From positions 186,001 to 250,000 of the forward strand of contig JADNYV010000026.1 of the NCBI GenBank assembly GCA_015501055.1: a stretch of 64,000 nt of DNA, read 5' to 3'. This document shows positions 56,881 through 64,000 of this stretch, piece after piece; position 1 is the stretch's first letter, and each line of letters begins with the position of its first letter. This DNA is from Mucidula mucida. Lineage: Eukaryota; Basidiomycota; Agaricomycetes; Agaricales; Physalacriaceae. The translations under genes were made by a program, and so were the position numbers. The notes under the pieces were generated by a model that saw only the letters and a list, made by a program, of their open reading frames with translations, was not told the DNA's origin and did not search any database.

Positions 56881-59038
56881 ATGCCTCCTCCCATGAACGA
56901 CGAGCTGGTGCTGGCTGGTCTTGGTTACAAGCAGGAGTTCAAGCGCCATTTCAGATGGCTTGAGCTTGTCGGCTTAAGCTTCAGCATAATTTGTGTTGTC
57001 CCGGCCCTAGGGTATGTATTTCTGCCTTCTGCCTTGGGATGACACCTATCAAGCGCATTCCTGTCCAGTGCTGTCCTCGTCTATTCGATTCCTTACGGTG
57101 GCCCGGTTGCCATGATTTGGGGGGTGACTCTCTTCAAGTCTTCTTGTAGCAGACAAATAGCTAACGTCATTAGTGGCTTGTAGCTTCGATCTTCATCGTC
57201 TTCGTCGCACTTGCTTTGGCTGAGCTTGGATCGGCGCAGCCCACATGTGGGGGTCTCTACTATTGGACGTATGTCTACTCTTCCGACAGGTACCGCAACG
57301 TCCTTTCTTGGCTCGTGGGTTGTACGTTGTCCTCTTGGACTTGCACTTCAGTGTTCATACGTCATTCCTGATGATAGACATCAATACCATTGGATATATC
57401 TCTACAATGTCGGGGGCCACCTATGCATTCTCCCTCCTTGTCATGTCCGCTGCAACCATAGGCTCTGGAGGTGCATTTACACCTACAATGGCGCAGATCT
57501 AGTGAGCCTATTGTTGCTGTTGTACGTTTTACTCAGCGTGCTGCTAGCGCGCTTATGGTCGCCACTCTAATGACGCTCGCCGTGATTGCCAGTGTAGCGA
57601 CGAAAATAATGGCACGGATGCAACTTGTCTTCGTCCTCATGAATTTCTCGTCAGTTTGTGCGGTATATATCACTTCGCGGACGATTGATTGTCCTTTAGA
57701 TTATTCTTCGCCGTCATCATTGCCTTACCCCTCGCGACACCTGCCGAGTTCAAGAACCCTCCCAGCTTTGTCTTTGGCAGTTTTCAGAATTGTGAGCTTC
57801 TGCTTTTGTGGGGCGTCTAATGGAGCTAATGATAATACGTATACAGTATCTCGTTGGCCAGATGGTTTCGCGTTCGTCTTATCGTTTCTGGCCCCCACAT
57901 GGGTCGTTAGTTAGTCCGGCCTCTGTGTGTGTTTTTTTGTGATCTGATGCTGCTGTAGGCGTGTTGGATTCTAGTGTTCACATTAGCGAGGAGGCGCAAA
58001 ATGCCAATGTGGCGGTACCTAGGGCGATAATCCTTTCCGCTGTCTTCAGCGCTACAATGGGATGGGGTGTGTACCTTCACTGTCAACAAGCTCACGACAT
58101 TATGTGATTTCGTCCTCGTGCAGTTGCGAATATTGTTATTGCTTTCCACATGGGTCCGAATTTAGAGGAAATTATATCTGATCCAGTTGGACAGCCGATG
58201 GCCACTGTATGACTCCCCGGAGCGAACAATCATTGTATTGCTGATCATTTCTCGAATAGATTCTCCTTCACGCCTTCGGACAGAAGGGAATGCTTGTCTT
58301 TTGGTTCTTCCTCATTATCACCTTGTGAGCTATCTGAAACCACCACCTCTTGTTAGCATCTGAATCATATATCCAGTGCTACAGGTACCATGGACGCGGT
58401 ACGTTGTACGTCTCCGACTCTGTGCGCTTGTACTCAAGTACTCGCGGCTATATATAGCTGACGGCCGCCTCCCGCCAAATCTTCGCGTTCTCAAGAGACG
58501 GTGCCCTCCCGATGTCTCGCTTCCTTTACCGCCTCAACAGGCATACAGGCACGCCGGTCAACTGCATTATTTTCGCTGCATTCGGCGGAGCGCTTCTCGG
58601 CCTACTTGTGTTTGCTAGCCCCGCTGCCATTGGTGCTGTATTCACGCTCATGGTTATCTGTCAATACGTGACGTATTCTATCCCTATTGTGGCACGTTTC
58701 GTGGGCGGGAAGGAGTTCGTTCCTGGACCATTTACGCTGGGCGCCTGGGTACGTATAGGTTCTCCCTTTACTGTTCTGAGAGTCTGATTATCGAGTGCAT
58801 ATATGGTGGCCCGGTGGCCTTCGTCGCGGTGACCTTTACGATATTCATGTCAACGGTGTTCTTCTTTCCTTCTGAACCTGGACCTTTGGTCGACGAGATG
58901 AACTACGGAGTAGTCCTTTTCATGGGAGTTGTGGTGCTGTCTATGGCGTACTATTTCTTCCCCGTGTACGGCGGGAGGTATTGGTTCAATGGCCCGGTTT
59001 CAACCATTGGAGCTAACAGTGCCGAACACTATGTTTAA
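56881..59038 (+). CDS. Amino-acid/GABA-type permease (APC superfamily), frame irregular
   Basis: The start at 56881 (MPPPMNDELVLAGLGYKQEF) leads into FRWLELVGLSFSIICVVPAL, PYGGPVAMIWG, FVALALAELGSAQPTCGGLY, LSFLAPTWVV, then DSSVHISEEAQNANVAVPRA, SDPVGQPMATILLHAFGQKG, ASRQIFAFSRDGALPMSR and LNRHTGTPVNCIIFA, with about 12 hydrophobic helices in all. These are the blocks of fungal GABA/polyamine/choline permeases (Uga4/Hnm1 type) of the plasma membrane. Many short introns occur. One frame change is needed at about 57498-57501 (TPTMAQI to EPIVAVV), and the small exon near 58378-58400 does not join cleanly, so the model is provisional. The stop is at 59036-59038. Confidence 0.8.
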
Positions 59039-59152
59039 ACGACTCGAGCGATAAAGTCGGGGAGGAAGTCATCACGAAGGCGGTCGACCAATAGTTTCTT
59101 TTGATGCTACCCTTCATACGCAAAATATACGTTGAATATATTATCTCGCGGA

Positions 59153-60216
59153 CTAACCCGTTGCTTCATCAAACTCTGGAAACAAAGAGGGCAGAACCGT
59201 TTCACAAGGACCGACAAATGCATAATCAGCGTGTTGGTCCTGCGCGCTAGCCTCGAGATTGAAGACAGCGACCTTACCGCCGTGCCTTTTGACACGGTAC
59301 GCAAAAGTGGAAGCCGGGCGTACCTATGATCGTTTATTGAGTCGTTCATCAACCATACTCGTGAAACCTTACCGTAGACGACGTCCCGATAACGAGAATC
59401 ATGTCCGCCTTATAGACTAAGCTATTAATTTCGTCGAGGTGATGAGGTTTTTCTCCAAACCAGACAACACCTGGACGAGCCAAGGCGCCACACTTTTCAC
59501 AACGAGGAAGCTCCTCCAAAGGAATATCCCTGTGGTTCGTGCCAGCATCCTGGAGATTCTGAAAAGATGCATCGGCTGCGGCGAGAGAAGGGCACACGGC
59601 AAGTGAACGATTCTCTGCGCTGTAACCGCATTCTGTACACTGGACTGCGAAAACGCTGCCGTGCATTTCTAGAGTGGAGGTCTTCGGTGCTGATACTTTC
59701 TTCGCAGAGCTATCGGTGAGTTTTTGAGGTGTAGCTTTCAAAGCGAGGCCGGACAATCCGTCCACATTCTGAGTGATCAAATGAAATGACTTTGCTTGCT
59801 GAGCCACCTTCTTCAGATACGCGGGAATCAGTAATTTCGCGATGGTTTCATGCGCAGCATTAGGACGCGCCAGTAAGGCCCTGAGAAGAAGCTCTTCGAC
59901 TCGTTGATAGACTACGGTAAGTGAATAACGCACTTGGTTCGACGATAATGATAAAACTGCCAAACAAGAGATGGGTTGGCGCTGAAGGCTTCTGGTGTGG
60001 CAAGACTTGTTGAATCAAGGGAACGCCACATTCCGCCACCATCTCTAAATGTGGGGATACCTACTTGGCTGAGGGAAAGGCAGCTGTGTGAGAGCAGAAT
60101 GCGTACCTGAGGCTGCCGACAGCCCAGCACCAGCGACCACGATGATGTGCTTTGCTTCTGATAGAGCCTGCCGAAGCTCATTCCTTTGTGATGATTGAGT
60201 TGATTCTTCTGGCATG
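59153..60216 (-). CDS. SIRT5-class sirtuin (NAD-dependent protein deacylase)
   Basis: The gene starts at 60216 ([20 protein letters not shown]) and stops at 59153. NAD-binding and catalytic motifs: [33 protein letters not shown] and the catalytic His in [12 protein letters not shown]. The zinc site is CTECG and [17 protein letters not shown], with an 80-residue insert-like loop. The segment [10 protein letters not shown] carries the Tyr and Arg (YxxR) that in SIRT5-class enzymes select succinyl, malonyl or glutaryl lysine. No mitochondrial presequence is obvious. Introns near 60110 and 59360 are canonical, but the junction after YHYRR (about 59960-59920) has only a 22-base GT-AG candidate in the wrong phase, so one base may be missing there. 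The last exon contains [20 protein letters not shown]. Confidence 0.88.
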
Positions 60217-60411
60217 GCACTTCAAGCTTCAAGGACTGAGACGGGGCAATTTGATTACAGTGAACAAGTTTTGACACCACGTTGTTCAATTATTTGTTTC
60301 GATCGCGAAGCGGAACCAAATACAGCCTGTACAGCCACCGATCTGTCCTTTTCCTTCAACTCTTTCGGCTCGCGCGCGTTGCATCGTTATTGTCCAATTG
60401 CAACGGTTACG

Positions 60412-60907
60412 ATGGACAAGATAATATATGTAACGATACAAGGTGACTAGGCCCACTACATGCCACTGGTTGTACCTCATAGGTTGGCTTCAAAAGGTCA
60501 CCAGGGCTCTGGAAAAACTGCGTTAGCAACCCAGCTCGTATGAGTGCATTTCCTCGTAGTCTTTTGAAAAATATGACCCTTTCTTGCAGCAGGGAAGATC
60601 CTATCGATGCCACAAATCAAGATTTTGCTTTTCCGTCGTGAACGAAACCGACTCTAATGCACAGTTCTCTATTCTGGTTTACGCGTTAAATGGCGCATTT
60701 CCACAAGATTTGCTACAAGAAGCTCGCTCTCGTCCCTTGCCGTTTTGCATTGCCGGCACCAAGATTGATCTTCTCTCTGAAAAGCATCGCACTAGTTATA
60801 TGAAGAGCCCGCAGGCTTTTGCTTGGTCATACGACGTCAATTATGTTGCCGTCGACAATACAACTGGTGCCGGAGTTCAGGACCTAATGCGCAGCATCGG
60901 TGCATAA
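60412..60907 (+). CDS. Minimal P-loop GTPase-like protein
   Basis: Three exons (60412-60442, 60497-60537, 60590-60907) join in frame to 129 residues. Exon 1 and 2 together form strand 1 and a P-loop, IYVTIQGHQGSGKTALATQL. The later part has a hydrophobic strand (FSILVYALNG), then PFCIAGTKIDLLSEKH with the guanine-specificity motif TKID, and VAVDNTTGAGVQDLM in the position of the SA motif. The segment between the P-loop and strand 4 is only about 30 residues, so switch I, the DxxG motif and switch II of Ras-like proteins are absent. It is divergently transcribed from the sirtuin, 195 bases apart. It may be a degenerate GTPase, or an upstream-to-middle exon may be missing. Confidence 0.65.
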
Positions 60908-60959
60908 ACGTCTGTTCCATCGTTGCACCTTCCCTAACCTCATACTTTTTTCAGTCAGC

Positions 60960-61959
60960 ACGCTTCATCCAACGCCTCCGGCCGCTTTGACTATATACCA
61001 ACGTTTGTTGTTATATACCCACGAGATCTTGCGCTGGGCTTTCGACTGCCTAGCCATATGCTTCAAATTACCGCAGCCGCGTTCTATCAAGGTTCGTGTC
61101 CATCGAACAGGCTTTTCCCCCCTCTCATTCTTCCTAGAATTCTCCCTTCCTTCCCACAAACGACGAACTAGATCGTCTCTTGAATAGTCCTGCCGTGAAA
61201 GACTGGGACCGAGAATTTCTCCAACGAGTAAACGTACAAGCCTCTTTGAACGAAGTCAGCTGCCATTTAATCACGCCGTCACTTATTGCCAAGCTTTCGG
61301 GGCCTTCGGAATATGAGAGCATGGAATACGTTCGTCAACACACCAGCATTCCAGTACCTCGCGTGTATCAAGATTCGCCTTGGATGATCATGGATTACGT
61401 GGATGGTCGTATGCTTTACGAGTGCTGGAACGAGTTGAGCAGGTTCATGCAGTTCCGCATCGCCTGTACGTTACGTCTCTACGTCAAACAGCTCCATTCT
61501 CTCAGGGGAGAGCGGCCTGGCTATATAGTGGACGGCATCATTCCAGGCATTGTCTTTGGCCTCGACTGGAAGCAGTTTGGTCCTTTCGACTCTGCCCGAC
61601 GTTTTCGCCAGATGTGCGAATTCGCATCTATCGTAGGACACCGTCCTGGACTGATTCCGAAACCGTGTCCTCCATCTACCGATGACAAGTGGACTCTGGT
61701 ATTCAATCACACTGATTTAAATGCGACGAACATCATCCTAGACAAGGATGGTTCTCTTTGGCTGATAGATTGGGGATCCGCGGGTTTTTATCCTGCGTCT
61801 TTCGAATCAATCGGATTGTGGTATGTCGACGGCAATGGTGGGAAGGGCGATCGTATGCCGCGTTCATGGTCTCGTTACAGAGGATTTATTGCTGGGAGGA
61901 TGGATGGTTCGGAATTCTCGTTCTGGACCTGTGTAAGATCTGCCTTGAATCGATTTTAA
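60960..61959 (+). CDS. APH/choline-kinase-type phosphotransferase
   Basis: Two exons are visible: one ending at 61091 and one at 61138-61959, joined at a canonical 46-nt intron in phase 0. The first reads LTIYQRLLLYTHEILRWAFD, which fits the usual membrane-proximal N-terminus of this fungal family, but no in-frame ATG is seen, so the start (given here as about 60960) is uncertain and an upstream exon may exist. The second holds the kinase fold: YVRQHTSIPVPRVYQ, WMIMDYVDGRMLYECW, the catalytic loop FNHTDLNATNIILDKDGSLW and the metal-binding IDWGSAGFYP. Such proteins phosphorylate small molecules; the substrate is unknown. Agaricomycetes carry many copies. Confidence 0.75.
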
Positions 61960-62479
61960 ATTTAGTCTACACTGTTTATTTACTTCTTGCAAGGCATGTA
62001 AGCGTGAAGCTTAGACTATTAGTACAATTGACGTGCAACGGGCGGGTAGGGGATCGCATTCACACCAAGGGTATTTTTCACACGCCTCTATCCTCCTGTG
62101 CACCTCACTGACCCACTGCTTGTGGATCACTTGAGCATTAGCCAATACCATCAAGTCCCAACACATACAGCCGCTGCCGCGACATTGCTGGCGTCGAGTC
62201 ATTTTCCGTATATGATAGCTGTTAGATAGACCCTTTGGTACAGACATCTTCTGATACGTGCAGGCGCCCATCGATCCAGTAATGCCACATCAATATGCCA
62301 ATTTTTGAGCCGTAACTTAAATTGCAGTGGTACGTGCTATCGTTATTTAGAATGAAGATGTGGAAATCGGATTGCGGACGATAGGGTCGACGAGTGCGTA
62401 CCATAAACGGCTTGTCGCCCACATGTTGTTTACGATACGAGAAATACAGTCAGTGTATACTTATCATCGATAAGGTTCC
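61960..62479. other. Convergent intergenic stretch
   Basis: 3' flanks of the kinase (+) and the P450 (-). No coding signal. Confidence 0.5.
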
Positions 62480-64000
62480 CTAGGCGTCGTATGGTATGTC
62501 CTCCACAACCATGATCAACTCCTTCGTTTTCGTATTCCGTGGGCTGATAGCGCACTCAAATCTGGCGGGATAAACGACCGCTCCTCCAAAGTAGTTTACC
62601 TCGGGAATGATAGGTTGGCCGTTAGCATCAAGCTTCTTGTCAATGGAGAGGGTCGCAAGCGCGTTGGACACGACGAGGAAGAGCGTTGAACGGGCGAGCC
62701 TCTCACCAGGACACACACGGCGACCGAAACCAAAAACGAATTCAAGAGGGTCTGTCTGAGGAGAAGGCCCTAGAAACCGTTCAGGACGGAACTGGTTGGG
62801 ATCGGCGTAGATAGATGAATCGCGAGTAAATGCCCTGTAGGGAAATATCAGTGACCGCGTTCGTGAGTGCATTGGGGTTTAGGCTGTGTACCAGACATTG
62901 GGTATAATGATAGTTCCTTTTGGAATGTAGTATCCATGATACTCTCCATTTTCACTGGCACTGTGTGGCATGGCCTGCGGCGCGATAGGAGCCCATCGCT
63001 GCATCTCCTTGATGAGGGCGTTCACATACGGCAACCTTAGACGGTCCTCCCACGTCGGTAGAGTGTCATGTCCAATAACACTGTCGAGCTCCTGTTGTGC
63101 GCTATGCTGCGCCTCTGGGAACAAAGTCATGCAAAGGAAGAATGTACTGAGCGCAGCGACAGCGGTGTCGGCACCACCAGTGTATAGAGCTTCGGCTGTC
63201 CACGCGAGAAGGTTCTCTTCGTGTTCACCACGATCGATCTCACCGCCGACAAAAGATGGACGAGCTGTTCCTTTAGTCTGTGGAAAAGCGCATAACAGTA
63301 AGAATACAAAAAGTGTCCATAACAGCAAGGGCTCTAACCAACTGTTCCCTGACCATATTCATTGGCTTTGTGAGGACTTCGTCGACACTTGCACGCATAC
63401 GGTCCGCCGTGTCCATCCAACCTGTACCGGGGAACCAGCGCGGAACGTATGCCACTAGAAAAAGATGACTAACATAAATCATGGAGTACAAGCTATTGAA
63501 TCACTTACGTAGTGGAATGAAATCAACCAAGAAATTCCCCGGTGTAGTAGTCTACGTTCGGACTGGTTAGACTTGGAGCACGCCAACTTGCAGATATCTA
63601 AAGCTCCCCTTGTTAAGGTCGGTGTTGACGCGCTCGATGAGGTCAACGTACTCGTCTCTTCCGGGTGAGACGTCGTGACCATAAACGATCCTCAAAATGA
63701 TCGTGCCTGCAAGCCTGAAGAAATAAGTCGAAGTGCCAGGACGAAGGATGAAGACATTACATGCGCAAATGATACTTGAAATCGTCTGGTGAATCAATGA
63801 CACGGCGCAGGAAGCTACTACTTGTGCTCCTCCATGTGGATGTAAGTCTCTAATGCAGCAGGAGTGCCTACGGCGTTCAACATCATCGTTCGAGCTGGCC
63901 GGAAGTACTTGTGGCTAGCATTGTACATAATAGGGCTGTCCTTCCATCCCACAATGTTGTTCGCGAAGTGCTGGCGAGGACGATCACTGTATACCGCGCC
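62480..64000 (-). CDS. Cytochrome P450 monooxygenase (5' end cut by window edge)
   Basis: The minus-strand gene enters the window at 64000 and stops at 62480. Visible from N to C: HKYFRPARTMMLNAVGTPAA, LAGTIILRIVYGHDV, YVPRWFPGTGWMDTADRMR, the I-helix oxygen-binding ALYTGGADTAVAALSTFFL, the K-helix ExxR in IKEMQRWAP, the PERF-type FRPERFLGP and the heme-binding FGFGRRVCPGERLA with the axial Cys. The N-terminal membrane anchor is outside. It belongs to the large basidiomycete group of class II P450s (O-methylsterigmatocystin-oxidoreductase-like in automatic annotation); the substrate is unknown. Several short introns interrupt it, for example before GTARPSFVGGEIDRGE. Confidence 0.9.

Overview
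The window is nuclear DNA of a filamentous fungus, most likely a mushroom-forming basidiomycete (Agaricomycetes). Genes are close together on both strands and are cut by many GT-AG introns of about 45-60 nt. Products are typical eukaryotic proteins: nucleoporins, RNA polymerase I, mitochondrial assembly factors, P450, a TRI5-type terpene synthase and a 7-TM family common in Agaricomycetes. There is no operon, CRISPR array or other prokaryotic feature. The genus cannot be fixed from the sequence alone.

Layout. 1-2632 (-): coiled-coil protein with a C-terminal membrane helix, cut by the left edge. 4154-19620 is an accessory-looking block: two copies of a secreted TAP-like serine peptidase (the first broken), a third copy surviving as a relic, a TRI5-like terpene synthase, PAPS reductase with a relic of its 3' end, a MYND-finger protein and a membrane-anchored alpha/beta hydrolase. 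19886-22090: RNase III with a dsRNA-binding domain (+) and cytochrome b5 (-). 22700-36162 (-): a transmembrane FG nucleoporin, a tandem pair of F-box proteins, the HIG1-domain respiratory factor Rcf2, and NUP98. 36371-40578 (+): the second-largest subunit of RNA polymerase I. 40915-48621 (-): a helical/disordered protein and a C2H2 zinc-finger protein. 48788-50143 (+): NDUFAF5. 50274-54960 (-): fructose-1,6-bisphosphatase, a four-helix membrane protein and a 7-TM protein. 55464-61959: an EI24-like membrane protein (+), an amino-acid permease (+), a SIRT5-class sirtuin (-), a minimal P-loop GTPase-like protein (+) and an APH-type kinase (+). 62480-64000 (-): a cytochrome P450 cut by the right edge.

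Data quality matters here. Many otherwise convincing genes carry single-base frame breaks, often in homopolymers. RNA polymerase I subunit 2, which should be essential and single copy, has three. Single-base breaks elsewhere are therefore as likely to be sequence errors as mutations. The peptidase copy at 4154-6150 (multi-base indels) and the relics at 13840-14200 and 19487-19620 are real decay.

The most interesting items are: a fungal FG nucleoporin with an N-terminal transmembrane helix, an architecture otherwise known from vertebrate POM121; a NUP98 whose stop codon falls exactly at the HF of the autocleavage site; the peptidase/PAPS-reductase segmental duplication; and a very small G protein lacking its switch regions, divergent from the sirtuin.
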